NCBI GenBank assembly: GCA_964494395.1
Contig: CAZBTI010000027.1
Location: forward strand, 1 to 33,563
Direction of reading: 5' to 3'
DNA from: SHLQ01 sp964494395
GTDB lineage: Bacteria; Actinomycetota; Acidimicrobiia; Acidimicrobiales; SHLQ01
Length of the DNA stretch: 33,563 nucleotides
Positions 7,409-15,993 of the stretch are shown here, one piece after another (the first letter of the stretch is position 1; each line of letters begins with the position of its first letter). The notes under the pieces were generated by a model that ran no database searches, was not told the DNA's origin, and saw nothing but the letters and a program-made list of their open reading frames with translations. Both the position numbers and the translations under genes were made by a program.

Positions 7409-8555
7409 AGTTCGACGCTCCCCGAGATCACCGTTACCGCGTCGCCGCCTACCCAGATCTCGCCGTCTGCTTCTTCGATGTGCACGTAACCGGCACGTCC
7501 GAGGACGGTGCCTTGGCGGGCGATGTACGGCGAGGTCAGCTCGCCACTGCCCAAGAGCCACTGCGCCACCGCAGCGTTGAGGCTGCCGGTCACCGGGTCT
7601 TCGGCGACGATAGGGCCGGCTCGAAAGAACGCGCGTACCTCAATGTCATTGTCGGGACTTCCGCCCGACGTCCCCACAGACCCTGAAGCAACGCTCGAGA
7701 TGTCATTGTCGGGACTTCCGCCCGACGTCCCCACAGACCCTGAAGCAACGCTCGNNNNNNNNNNNNNNNNNNNNNNNNNNNNNNNNNNNNNNNNNNNNNN
7801 NNNNNNNNNNNNNNNNNNNNNNNNNNNNNNNNNNNNNNNNNNNNNNNNNNNNNNATGTCATTGTCGGGACTTCCGCCCGACGTCCCCACAGACCCTGAAG
7901 CAACGCTCGAGATGTCATTGTCGGGACTTCCGCCCGACGTCCCCACTGCGCCGATCTTGTTCGGGCCGACCACACCCAAGGGCGCTTCGCCGACGACGCC
8001 CACGCCCACACCGTCGCCCTTGGAGAAGTCGGGTTCGAGCGCAAGCACAGCCTCTGCGCTGTCGAGCATCACCGAGAGCCAGCCGGGCCCGTTGTCGCAC
8101 CATTGGGCACCGACGATGTCGGCGCGGTCGATGCCGAGGACTGCGCACACTGGAGCGAGTTCGTCCTCGGCCACCGGGCCGCCCTTGATCAGCGGAGGAG
8201 CAGCGAAGGCTAAACGATCACGGTCCTGGCGAAGGGTGACGAGACCGACGCCGCATTCTTGGACGACGGTTCCCGGGTTCTGCGGTTGTCCGCCGGCCTC
8301 GAGCCATGCATGGCACGTGCCGATGGTGGGGTGCCCAGCGAAGGGCAGCTCACTGCCCGGGGTGAAGATGCGGACTCGGTAGTCAGCGGCCGGATCGGTT
8401 GGCGGCAGCACAAAGGTGGTTTCCGACAGGTTGGTCCAGTTCGCGAACTGCGCCATCTGGGCATCGGTGAGGCCGTCGGCATCGAGGACTACCGCCACAG
8501 GATTGCCGAATGTGGACTGATTCGTGAAGACGTCGACTTGAGAAAAGCTTCGCAT
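7405..8555 (-). CDS. PhzF-family isomerase/epimerase with in-frame tandem-repeat insert, interrupted by an assembly gap
   Basis: The protein starts at ATG 8555 (six bases after a TACGAT -10) and resembles PhzF-like enzymes of the diaminopimelate-epimerase fold, cytoplasmic isomerases acting on small metabolites. The N-terminal half is intact: FTNQSTFGNPVAVV, the catalytic-type Glu45 in NLSETTF, and PFAGHPTIGT (71-80). The C-terminal half holds VRAFFRAG...EDPVTGSLNAAVAQWLL and ends at TAG 7405-7407. Between GVVGPNKIGAV (to residue 204) and IEVRAFF lies a 19-residue repeat (GTSGGSPDNDISSVASGSV) in tandem, cut by 100 Ns. The two flanks are in the same frame only if the true gap is 2 modulo 3. 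The physiological substrate is unknown. The insert sits just before a conserved strand, so activity is uncertain; a pseudogene cannot be excluded. Confidence 0.8.
7643..7946 (-). repeat. 57-bp in-frame tandem repeat (minisatellite) inside phzF, collapsed around a gap
   Basis: Identical 57-bp units start at 7643, 7700, 7855 and 7912. The second is cut two bases short by the gap, and the last is a 35-base partial copy. Each unit encodes 19 residues in the phzF frame. It also contains two mutually exclusive short inverted repeats: GTCGGG-N7-CCCGAC and GGGAC-N11-GTCCC. Full copies are identical, which suggests recent expansion. Copy number is unknown because the assembly broke here. Confidence 0.95.
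7755..7854. other. Assembly gap (100 N)
   Basis: A run of exactly 100 undetermined bases inside the tandem repeat; the length is a placeholder. From the repeat phase on each side the missing sequence should be 2 + 57n bases. Confidence 0.99.
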
Positions 8556-8561
8556 GGCCGG

Positions 8562-8567
8562 ATCGTA
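8562..8567 (-). promoter_or_regulatory. Putative leaderless promoter of phzF (-10 TACGAT)
   Basis: On the minus strand TACGAT is followed by CCGGCC and the ATG at 8555-8553, the same hexamer and spacing as at aroB. No convincing -35 is visible. Confidence 0.45.
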
Positions 8568-8665
8568 ACGGGGTCGACTTCGGCGGTGAGGGGCCAATGT
8601 CGGGCAATTGGCACGAAATCGAAAAAAGTTGATCTTTCGGTGGCGCGAGTTCGGATCCAAACCAC

Positions 8666-8671
8666 TACGGT
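8666..8671 (+). promoter_or_regulatory. Possible -10 of the pyr operon
   Basis: TACGGT would place transcription start near 8678, two bases before the PyrR-binding hairpin, giving a short leader made almost entirely of that hairpin and the ribosome binding site. There is no recognisable -35, so support is mostly positional. Confidence 0.35.
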
Positions 8672-8679
8672 GGAATTTG

Positions 8680-8718
8680 TTCGTGAAGCGGGTCCCGTGA
8701 GGCTCGTACGGATGGAGG
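8680..8718 (+). promoter_or_regulatory. PyrR-binding RNA hairpin overlapping the pyrR translation start region
   Basis: The leader contains GGTCCCGTGAGGCT (8691-8704), which fits the PyrR-binding loop consensus (A/G)RUCCNGNGAGGYU, apart from the loosely kept first base. It folds as an upper stem CGGGUC/GGCUCG (8689-8694 with 8701-8706) closing the hexaloop CCGUGA. A purine bulge GAAG (8685-8688) lies on the 5' side, and a lower stem UUCGU/ACGGA joins 8680-8684 with 8708-8712. The ribosome binding site GGAGG (8714-8718) begins one base after the hairpin. No terminator follows, so PyrR plus UMP/UTP would repress translation, as described for Mycobacterium smegmatis. Confidence 0.85.
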
Positions 8719-8722
8719 CATA

Positions 8723-9334
8723 GTGGCAGAAGCTGAACTTCGGCGCACCCGAGCGGTCGCCTTTGGTCGAAGCGGGTTGAGCAGATTTGTTCCCCAAACC
8801 ACGGTTCTCGACGCTCAAGATGTGGCTCGTGCCATCCGACGGATGGCACACGAGATCATCGAAGCGAACAGTGGCCTTGAAGACGTCATCATTATCGGCA
8901 TGGAGCGTGGCGGCGTGCCCGTCGCTCGTGCAATCGCCGATGCGTTAGCGAGCATCGAAGACTGCTCGATCGAATTCGGCACGATCGATGTGAGTTTCTA
9001 CCGCGACGACATCTCGACAACCTCCATCCTCCCCGAGGTCACCAACATGCCGTACTCGGTGACCGACAAGCACGTGGTGCTGTGCGACGACGTCCTGTTC
9101 ACCGGGCGCACCGTCCGAGCAGCCCTTGATGCCGTCACCGACTTTGGCCGCCCCAAGTCGATTCAACTCGCTGTCGTTGTCGACCGTGGACACCGGGAAC
9201 TTCCGATCCGCCCCGACTTCGTCGGCAAGAACTTGCCAACGTCTCGCTCTGAGAGCGTTCGCGTGTCTCTCGACGGCGTCGAGTTGGGTTCGACCGAACC
9301 GATCGAAGCCGGAACACGGGAGGCGGATTCGTGA
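8723..9334 (+). CDS. pyrR: Bifunctional pyr operon regulator / uracil phosphoribosyltransferase PyrR
   Basis: PyrR senses uridine nucleotides, binds pyr mRNA and also has uracil phosphoribosyltransferase activity. The 203-residue product has the type I PRTase fold, with the PRPP loop VVLCDDVLFTGRT at 118-130, the upstream VIIIGMERGGVPVA segment and the PyrR-specific AVVVDRGHRELPIRPDFVGK region. The GTG start lies four bases after GGAGG and gives about 25 residues more than typical PyrR before the conserved LDAQDVARAIRRMAHEI; no better internal start with a ribosome binding site is seen. It is the first gene of the pyrimidine operon and overlaps pyrB by four bases (GTGA). Autoregulation through the hairpin at 8680-8712 is likely. 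Confidence 0.96.
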   Translation: MAEAELRRTRAVAFGRSGLSRFVPQTTVLDAQDVARAIRRMAHEIIEANSGLEDVIIIGMERGGVPVARAIADALASIEDCSIEFGTIDVSFYRDDISTTSILPEVTNMPYSVTDKHVVLCDDVLFTGRTVRAALDAVTDFGRPKSIQLAVVVDRGHRELPIRPDFVGKNLPTSRSESVRVSLDGVELGSTEPIEAGTREADS

Positions 9335-10281
9335 CCGACCTGCTCACCATTGCCGATATCGGCGCGGATGGCATCAACGAAATTATGCTCACCGCCGACA
9401 GCATGGCCGAGGTCAGCGCTCGGCCGATTCCGAAGGTCCCCGCTCTTCGCGGTAAGACCGTGGCATCGATGTTCTTCGAGGATTCGACCCGAACTCGCAC
9501 CTCGTTCGAGACCGCAGCCAAGCGGTTGTCGGCAGATGTGTTGAACTTCAGCGCTTCTTCTTCCTCGGTCAATAAGGGCGAGTCGCTCCGCGACACCGTC
9601 GAGACGATCGAAGCAATGGGCGTCGATGCCATCATCGTCCGTCACCGGTCGTCGGGCGCCCCCCGCCAGGTCGCAAAGTGGGCGAACGCTTCGGTGATCA
9701 ACGCTGGAGATGGCTGGCACGCTCACCCCACCCAAGCACTCCTCGACGTGTACACGATCCGCCATGAGGGCCGTTCGTTCGAAGGGCTCAACATCGCCAT
9801 CGTGGGCGACATCTCCCATAGTCGGGTTGCCCGCAGCAACATCGAAGCGTTCTCGATGCTCGGCGCGAAGGTCACGCTCGTCGCTCCGCCGACGTTGCTG
9901 CCGCCCCACGTCGAGTCGCTCGGAGCGACCGTGTCGCATAGCCTCGACGAGGTCTTGGCCGAGACCGACGTGCTCTACCTGTTGCGCATGCAGCACGAGC
10001 GAATGGACCAAGCACTTGTTCCCTCGCTCGGCGAATACCACCGCTCGTTCGGCCTCACTCCGCAACGGTCAAAGCAGTTGCCATCGAATGCGCTCATCAT
10101 GCATCCCGGCCCGATGAACCGGGGCATTGAAATCTCTCCTGAGGTCATCGACGACCCACGCGTGCGAGTGCTCAACCAAGTCGCCAACGGCGTGACGGTC
10201 CGGATGGCTGTCCTCTACTTAGTCGTTGGCTCAAATGCGGTTGGATCACCGGCGGTTGGATCAGAGGGCGGTGCGGTATGA
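9331..10281 (+). CDS. pyrB: Aspartate carbamoyltransferase catalytic subunit
   Basis: PyrB joins carbamoyl phosphate and aspartate to N-carbamoyl-aspartate, the committed pyrimidine step. The 316 residues contain the carbamoyl-phosphate motif FEDSTRTRTSFE (STRTR at 52-56), the SSVNKGESLRDT loop whose lysine and serine complete the neighbouring active site in the trimer, the GDGWHAHPTQALLD segment, and HPGPMNRG at 258-265. No pyrI regulatory subunit is present. The last ~17 residues are a Gly/Ser/Val tail (VVGSNAVGSPAVGSEGGAV) not typical of the family and probably flexible. The GTG start overlaps pyrR (GTGA) and the stop overlaps pyrC (ATGA), so translation is coupled. Confidence 0.97.
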   Translation: MTDLLTIADIGADGINEIMLTADSMAEVSARPIPKVPALRGKTVASMFFEDSTRTRTSFETAAKRLSADVLNFSASSSSVNKGESLRDTVETIEAMGVDAIIVRHRSSGAPRQVAKWANASVINAGDGWHAHPTQALLDVYTIRHEGRSFEGLNIAIVGDISHSRVARSNIEAFSMLGAKVTLVAPPTLLPPHVESLGATVSHSLDEVLAETDVLYLLRMQHERMDQALVPSLGEYHRSFGLTPQRSKQLPSNALIMHPGPMNRGIEISPEVIDDPRVRVLNQVANGVTVRMAVLYLVVGSNAVGSPAVGSEGGAV

Positions 10282-11579
10282 GTACCTTCCTCAGCGGCGG
10301 TTCTATCGTCGGCCCAAACGGTGTGGAGAAAGCCGATGTCCTCATCACTGGAAACTCCGTCGTGGCCGCAGGCCACGACATACCAGTACCCAACTCTGCC
10401 CGGACGATCGATGCGACCGGCTTGGTGACCATGCCTGGCCTTGTCGACATCCATGCACACCTGCGCGAACCCGGAACCGAAGAAGCCGAAACGATCGCGA
10501 CCGGCGCTCGTGGTGCCGCACTTGGCGGCTTTACCGCGGTCATCGCAATGCCGAGCACCAATCCCACAATCGATTCGCCGTCGGTCGTGCGCGATGTATT
10601 GGCCCTCGCTGAAGGTGCAGCATGCGAAGTGCTACCCGCAGCGGCCCTCACGGTTGGTAGGAAAGGTGAACTCCTCACTCCCATGGGAGAACTGGCTTCG
10701 ATGGGCGTTCGTCTCTTCAGCGATGCTGGCCGAGGTGTTCAAAACCCGGCCATAATGCGCTCGATCATGGAGTACGCAACCGGACTCGAAGCGGTTACCG
10801 ACGGCGAGCCCATCGTGCTCGCACAGCACTGCGAGGTAACGGCGCTGAGCAAACATGGCCATATGCACGAAGGGGAGTGGTCGACTCGGCTTGGTGTCGC
10901 CGGACAACCCGTCGTTGCTGAAACGCTGATGATGCAGCGAGATGTCGCGCTCGCCGAGCTGACGGGCGCACGCATCCACTTCCAGCACGTTTCATCGGCC
11001 GCCGCAGTCGAGATTATTCGGGATGCGAAGAAGGCTGGCCTTGCACTGACCGCCGAGGCGACCACGCACCACTTCACCCTGACCGATGCTGCCTGCGCAG
11101 GCTATGACCCGGTCTTCAAGGTCAACCCCCCGCTTCGCACGAGTGACGATGTAGCAGCGATACGTGAGGCGCTCGCCGATGGCACGATCGACTGCATCGC
11201 CACCGACCACTCGCCGCACGAACCGCACACCAAAGAGTTTGCGTTCGACCATGCGCCGGCGGGCATGCTCGGCTTTGAGACTGCGCTTTCGCTGGCGCTG
11301 AGCGAACTCGGTCTGCCGATCGAACGGGTCGTCGATCTAATGAGCTCACGTCCTGCCGAGATTGCCGGCATTGCGGACCGACATGGCCAGCTGGTCGAAC
11401 AAGGAAATCGAGCCAACCTGACCGTCGTCGACCTCGACGAGGTATGGACGGTGGGCGGCACAGAGATGGCGAGCAGAAGTCAAAACACCCCCTACGAAGG
11501 CAGACAGCTGAAGGGCAAGGTGAAGTACACGATTGTTGAAGGTGAAGTAACGGTGGATCAAAGGGTGGTGACCGAATGA
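10278..11579 (+). CDS. pyrC: Dihydroorotase
   Basis: Zinc amidohydrolase that cyclises N-carbamoyl-aspartate to dihydroorotate. At 433 residues it is of the longer class I type found in Gram-positive bacteria. Metal ligands are visible in DIHAHLREPG (His59, His61), in HCEVTAL and HVSSAAAVE, and Asp310 in IATDHSPH; the substrate-binding NPPLRT motif precedes it. The ATG overlaps the pyrB stop by four bases and the gene overlaps carA by four bases. Many actinobacteria, including mycobacteria, carry a small membrane protein gene between pyrC and carA; here the two are directly fused by overlap, so it is missing. Confidence 0.97.
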   Translation: MSTFLSGGSIVGPNGVEKADVLITGNSVVAAGHDIPVPNSARTIDATGLVTMPGLVDIHAHLREPGTEEAETIATGARGAALGGFTAVIAMPSTNPTIDSPSVVRDVLALAEGAACEVLPAAALTVGRKGELLTPMGELASMGVRLFSDAGRGVQNPAIMRSIMEYATGLEAVTDGEPIVLAQHCEVTALSKHGHMHEGEWSTRLGVAGQPVVAETLMMQRDVALAELTGARIHFQHVSSAAAVEIIRDAKKAGLALTAEATTHHFTLTDAACAGYDPVFKVNPPLRTSDDVAAIREALADGTIDCIATDHSPHEPHTKEFAFDHAPAGMLGFETALSLALSELGLPIERVVDLMSSRPAEIAGIADRHGQLVEQGNRANLTVVDLDEVWTVGGTEMASRSQNTPYEGRQLKGKVKYTIVEGEVTVDQRVVTE

Positions 11580-12679
11580 GTGGAGTGAAAGAAGCAGCGC
11601 TCGTGCTGGCCGACGGCACAGTGTTTGAGGGCGAGGCCTTTGGCGCCGAGGCGCCGGACGGTGTGAGCACCGGAGAGGTCGTGTTCAACACGGTCATGAC
11701 CGGCTACCAAGAGGTGCTGACCGACCCGAGCTATGCCGGTCAGATCATCACCTTCACATACCCACACATTGGGAACTACGGAACAAACAGCGTCGATCAC
11801 GAGTCGAGGGCATCGTTCTGCCGTGGCGTGATCGTGCGAGACCCGTCCCGCCGCGCCAGCAACTTCCGCAGCGAGGACGAATTCACGGCTTATCTCAAGG
11901 CCAACAATATTTCGGGCATTGCCGGCCTCGATACCCGGCGACTCACCCGCCACATTCGCGATCTCGGTGCTATGCCGGGAGCCTTCGGAACCGCCGACGT
12001 CGAAACGCTCACCGCCGCAGCGAAAGCTGAGCCAGGAACGAACGGCATCGACCTCGTCGCAACCGTCACGTGCGACCAGCCCTACACCGTCGGGGGCGTT
12101 GGCTCACGCAAGATCGTGGCGATGGACTTTGGCATCAAGACCTCGATCCTCGAGCAGCTAAAGCCCCTCGGGACGATCGAGGTCGTGCCAGCGTCCACAT
12201 CGGCGGCTGACATTTTGGCCATGTTCCCTGACGGCGTGTTCCTCTCGAACGGCCCGGGCGACCCCGAGCCCCTCGAATACATCCGCACGACCATCTCCGA
12301 GATGCTCGGCCAGGTGCCGATCTTCGGCATCTGCCTCGGTCACCAGTTGCTCGCAGCAACGCTTGGGGCATCGACCTACAAGCTGCCGTTCGGGCACCAC
12401 GGTGGTAACCATCCAGTGATGCGACTGCGTGACCGCAAGGTCGAGATCACTTCGCAGAACCACAACTATGCAGTTGAGGAGGCTTCCCTCGTAGGAGCCG
12501 AACTCACTCACGTGAACCTCAACGACATGACCGTTCAAGGGCTTGCGTGCACCGAGGTACCGGCCTTCAGCGTGCAGTACCACCCCGAAGCCGGCCCCGG
12601 CCCGCACGACAGTCGTTACCTCTTCCACGAATTTGAGAACCTCATGGCGACAGCCCGGCTCCCTCAGAGAGCGAACTAA
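11576..12679 (+). CDS. carA: Carbamoyl-phosphate synthase small (glutaminase) subunit
   Basis: CarA hydrolyses glutamine and channels ammonia to CarB. The 367-residue protein has the N-terminal CPSase small-chain domain (GEVVFNTVMTGYQEVLTDPS) and a C-terminal class I glutamine amidotransferase. The triad is Cys253 in GICLGHQ, His336 and Glu338 in YHPEA. It is immediately followed by carB, sharing one base (TAATG). Its place inside the pyr operon means that carbamoyl phosphate for both pyrimidines and arginine may be under PyrR control. Confidence 0.97.
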   Translation: MSGVKEAALVLADGTVFEGEAFGAEAPDGVSTGEVVFNTVMTGYQEVLTDPSYAGQIITFTYPHIGNYGTNSVDHESRASFCRGVIVRDPSRRASNFRSEDEFTAYLKANNISGIAGLDTRRLTRHIRDLGAMPGAFGTADVETLTAAAKAEPGTNGIDLVATVTCDQPYTVGGVGSRKIVAMDFGIKTSILEQLKPLGTIEVVPASTSAADILAMFPDGVFLSNGPGDPEPLEYIRTTISEMLGQVPIFGICLGHQLLAATLGASTYKLPFGHHGGNHPVMRLRDRKVEITSQNHNYAVEEASLVGAELTHVNLNDMTVQGLACTEVPAFSVQYHPEAGPGPHDSRYLFHEFENLMATARLPQRAN

Positions 12680-15600
12680 TGCCTAAGCGCACCGATATCT
12701 CTTCGATCATGGTCATTGGCTCGGGCCCGATCGTGATTGGTCAGGCGAGCGAATTCGACTACTCGGGCACTCAAGCATGTCGCGTCCTACTCGACGAGGG
12801 GTATCGCGTCATCTTGGCCAACTCGAACCCAGCGACGATCATGACCGATCCAGACTTCGCCGACGCCACCTACGTCGAGCCGCTCGACGTGGCAGTCCTC
12901 GAAGCAATCATTGCGAAAGAGAAGCCGGACGCTCTGCTCCCAACCCTTGGTGGACAGACTGCGCTCAACCTCGCAATGGAGCTCGAAGAGGCTGGAATTC
13001 TAGAAGGTCATGGCGTCGAACTGATCGGTGCCGACGCGGTGGCCATCGATACCGCCGAGAATCGCGATTCGTTCAAGAAGGCAATGGTCGAGATCGGCCT
13101 CGACGTGCCGAAGTCCGGTATTGCCCACGACATGGATCGTGCTCGTGAGATCATGGCCGAACTCGGCCTTCCCGTCATCATCCGTCCCGCATACATCTTG
13201 GGCGGCAAAGGGACCGGAATTGCCGAAACGAGTGAAGAGTTCGAACACGTGGCATCGACGGGTATCACGGCGAGCCCGATCGGCGAGATCCTCATCGAGG
13301 AATCGATCAAGGGCTGGAAGGAGTTCGAACTCGAGATCATGCGCGACCACATGGACAACCAAGTGGTCGTTGCCTCGATCGAGAACATCGATCCCATGGG
13401 TGTTCATACCGGCGACTCGATAACCGTTGCACCGGCACAGACGCTAAGCGACGTCGAACTCCAAAAGATGCGTGATGACGCCTTTGCCGTCATGCGCCGA
13501 GTTGGAGTCGAGACGGGCGGTTCGAACGTACAGTTCGCGGTCGATCCGTCGAACGGTCGCCAAGTCGTCATCGAGATGAACCCACGCGTTTCGCGTTCGT
13601 CGGCGTTGGCGTCGAAGGCCACGGGTTTCCCAATCGCCAAGATCGCGGCGAGGTTGGCAATTGGCTACACGCTCGACGAAATCCAGAACGACATCACCGA
13701 GGAGACACCGGCGAGTTTCGAGCCAGCCCTCGATTATGTGGTCACGAAGATTCCGCGCTGGGCGTTCGAGAAGTTTCCCGGCACCTCTGGCGTCCTCGGC
13801 ACGCAGATGCAATCGGTTGGCGAAGCCATGGCGATTGGCCGCACCTTCCCCGAATCCCTCCAAAAGGGGTTGCGTAGCCTCGAACTCGGTCGTAACGGGC
13901 TAAACGCTGACCCCGGAGAAGGCGTACTCGACGAACTCACTCTGGACGAGCTGAAAGTCCAGGCCGACATTCCCACGCCCGATCGCATCTTCAAACTCGA
14001 AGCGTTGCTTCGGCGTGGGCTCTCGGTCGACGAAGTCCACGCGCTCACCAAGGTTGATCCGTGGTTTCTCGATCAGATGTTGCGAATTACCGAAGAGCGA
14101 GCTGCGCTCGAGGGCGAGTCGATCGAGACAATGACGCAGCGTAGTTGGAAGCGGGCCAAGCAGTTCGGGTTCTCCGACGCGCAGTTGGCGTATCTGTGGT
14201 CGGTGCCCGAGAGAGACGTGCGCGCTGCTCGCAAGGCCGCAGGCGTGGAACCCACCTACAAGACGGTCGACACGTGCGCTGCTGAGTTCGATGCTGAAAC
14301 CCCGTACCACTACTCGACGTGGGAAGACACGAGCGAAGTTCGCCCGTCGGACCGCGAAAAAGTCATGATCCTCGGCTCTGGCCCAAACCGCATTGGCCAG
14401 GGAATCGAGTTCGACTATTGCTGTGTGCACGCGAGCTTCGCGCTCGCTGACGCTGGCTATGAGACCATCATGGTCAACTGCAACCCCGAGACCGTCTCGA
14501 CCGACTACGACACGAGCGACAGGTTGTACTTCGAGCCGCTCACGCTCGAAGACGTCACCAACATCATCGAAGCCGAAAAGCCAAAGGGGATCATCGTGTC
14601 GCTCGGCGGGCAGACCCCGTTGAAGCTGGCCGATGACCTTCCTGCGGAACTCATCGTTGGAACCCCACCGGCTTCGATCGATTTGGCAGAAGACCGCGAG
14701 CAATGGAATGCGCTGTGTGAGCAAATGGGTATCCCGCAGCCGCCCGGCGGCACGGCAACAACGACCGAAAAAGCGCTCGAGGTCATCTCGGGCATTGGCT
14801 ATCCAGCGCTCGTGCGTCCGTCCTATGTGCTCGGTGGTCGCGCCATGCAGATCGTCTATGACGATGAGGGCCTTCGCTCCGCAATGGAAGAGCTGACGGC
14901 GTTTGGATCTCTGGGACGAGAGGGCGGGCTTTCCGCCGAGCGACCAGTGCTCATCGATCGCTTCCTCGAAGACGCGATCGAAGTGGATGTCGATGCGGTC
15001 CGAGATGGTTTCGGAACCTCGATGATCGGCGCGGTCATGGAGCACATCGAAGAAGCGGGGGTTCACTCAGGCGATAGCGCGTGCGCTATTCCGCCACAGA
15101 CCCTTTCCAACGAGATCGTCGCGACCTTGGAGCAATACGCGATCACCATTGCAGACGAGCTTGAAGTCGTGGGTCTGATCAATGTGCAGTTCGCCGTCAA
15201 GGACGACAAGGCGTACGTGATCGAAGCAAACCCGCGGGCCTCTCGGACCGTTCCGTTCGTGGCTAAGGCCACCGGTGTTCCACTCGCCAAGATCGCAGCC
15301 CGAGTCATGCTTGGTTCGTCGCTCGAAGAGCTTCGTGCCGAAGGGTTGCTCGAGGACCCAATCACTGGCCATGTGTCGGTCAAAGAAGCCGTGTTACCGT
15401 TCAACCGCTTTCCCGACGCCGACCCGCTGCTCGGCCCAGAAATGCGCTCTACTGGTGAGGTTATGGGCATCGATGCAACGGGTGGACAGGCGTTTGCGAA
15501 GAGCCAGATGGCCGCCGGCGGCACGCTCCCCGAATCGGGAAAGATCTTCTTCTCGCTTGCCGACCGCGACAAACCAGTGGGTACCGAAGCAGCAAAGCAA

Positions 15601-15993
15601 TTCGTTGATCTTGGTTTCACGATCGCGGCAACTGCGGGCACCGCCGATGTCTTTGAAGCCGCGGGAGTTGCTGTCGAACAGCGGCTGGGCAAACTCACAA
15701 ATGGCGAAGCGGTATCTCCTGACGGACTACCAACAGCGGTCGACCTGATCGAGGCGGGAGAGACGGTCCTCGTCGTCAACAGTCCAGCGGGCCGTGGGCC
15801 GCGTGCCGATGGCGGATACATCCGTGCCGCTGCAGGGGCCCACGGCATCCCTCTGCTCACCACAGGTTCAGCTGCGCGCGCTGCGGCGCTCGGCATGGCC
15901 GAATGGCTCGAGTCGCCCTTGAGCGTGAAATCGCTCCAGGAATTTCACGATGAGCACGCGAGCTCCGGTGCGTTGAACGGATCAGCAAGCTAA
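12679..15993 (+). CDS. carB: Carbamoyl-phosphate synthase large subunit
   Basis: CarB makes carbamoyl phosphate from bicarbonate, ammonia and two ATP. The 1104 residues show the duplicated architecture: first synthetase half (about 1-400) starting with MVIGSGPIVIGQASEFDYSG and containing RPAYILGGKGTGI; a helical oligomerisation region; a second half from about 555 (MILGSGPNRIGQGIEFDYCC, RPSYVLGGRAMQIVY); and a C-terminal MGS-like allosteric domain from about 950 (GKIFFSLADRDKPVG...AATAGTADVFEAAG). Both ATP-grasp units look complete. The carA stop and carB start share one base, and the carB stop shares one base with pyrD. Length is slightly above the usual ~1070-1110 range midpoint, with no sign of insertion or frameshift. 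Confidence 0.98.
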   Translation: MPKRTDISSIMVIGSGPIVIGQASEFDYSGTQACRVLLDEGYRVILANSNPATIMTDPDFADATYVEPLDVAVLEAIIAKEKPDALLPTLGGQTALNLAMELEEAGILEGHGVELIGADAVAIDTAENRDSFKKAMVEIGLDVPKSGIAHDMDRAREIMAELGLPVIIRPAYILGGKGTGIAETSEEFEHVASTGITASPIGEILIEESIKGWKEFELEIMRDHMDNQVVVASIENIDPMGVHTGDSITVAPAQTLSDVELQKMRDDAFAVMRRVGVETGGSNVQFAVDPSNGRQVVIEMNPRVSRSSALASKATGFPIAKIAARLAIGYTLDEIQNDITEETPASFEPALDYVVTKIPRWAFEKFPGTSGVLGTQMQSVGEAMAIGRTFPESLQKGLRSLELGRNGLNADPGEGVLDELTLDELKVQADIPTPDRIFKLEALLRRGLSVDEVHALTKVDPWFLDQMLRITEERAALEGESIETMTQRSWKRAKQFGFSDAQLAYLWSVPERDVRAARKAAGVEPTYKTVDTCAAEFDAETPYHYSTWEDTSEVRPSDREKVMILGSGPNRIGQGIEFDYCCVHASFALADAGYETIMVNCNPETVSTDYDTSDRLYFEPLTLEDVTNIIEAEKPKGIIVSLGGQTPLKLADDLPAELIVGTPPASIDLAEDREQWNALCEQMGIPQPPGGTATTTEKALEVISGIGYPALVRPSYVLGGRAMQIVYDDEGLRSAMEELTAFGSLGREGGLSAERPVLIDRFLEDAIEVDVDAVRDGFGTSMIGAVMEHIEEAGVHSGDSACAIPPQTLSNEIVATLEQYAITIADELEVVGLINVQFAVKDDKAYVIEANPRASRTVPFVAKATGVPLAKIAARVMLGSSLEELRAEGLLEDPITGHVSVKEAVLPFNRFPDADPLLGPEMRSTGEVMGIDATGGQAFAKSQMAAGGTLPESGKIFFSLADRDKPVGTEAAKQFVDLGFTIAATAGTADVFEAAGVAVEQRLGKLTNGEAVSPDGLPTAVDLIEAGETVLVVNSPAGRGPRADGGYIRAAAGAHGIPLLTTGSAARAAALGMAEWLESPLSVKSLQEFHDEHASSGALNGSAS

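Noticed and set aside
7643..7946. CRISPR array
   Set aside because: The repeats are directly contiguous with no unique spacers and are in frame with the PhzF coding sequence, so this is a minisatellite.
8556..8849. N-terminal extension of the PhzF protein
   Set aside because: It would cross the pyr operon leader and the PyrR start; PhzF homologs begin at the MRSFSQVDVF segment, preceded by a suitable -10.
13900..15066. 388-codon open frame antisense to carB
   Set aside because: The plus-strand carB is unambiguous across this region; the antisense product has a composition typical of complement-strand artefacts (Arg, His and Asp-rich without pattern).
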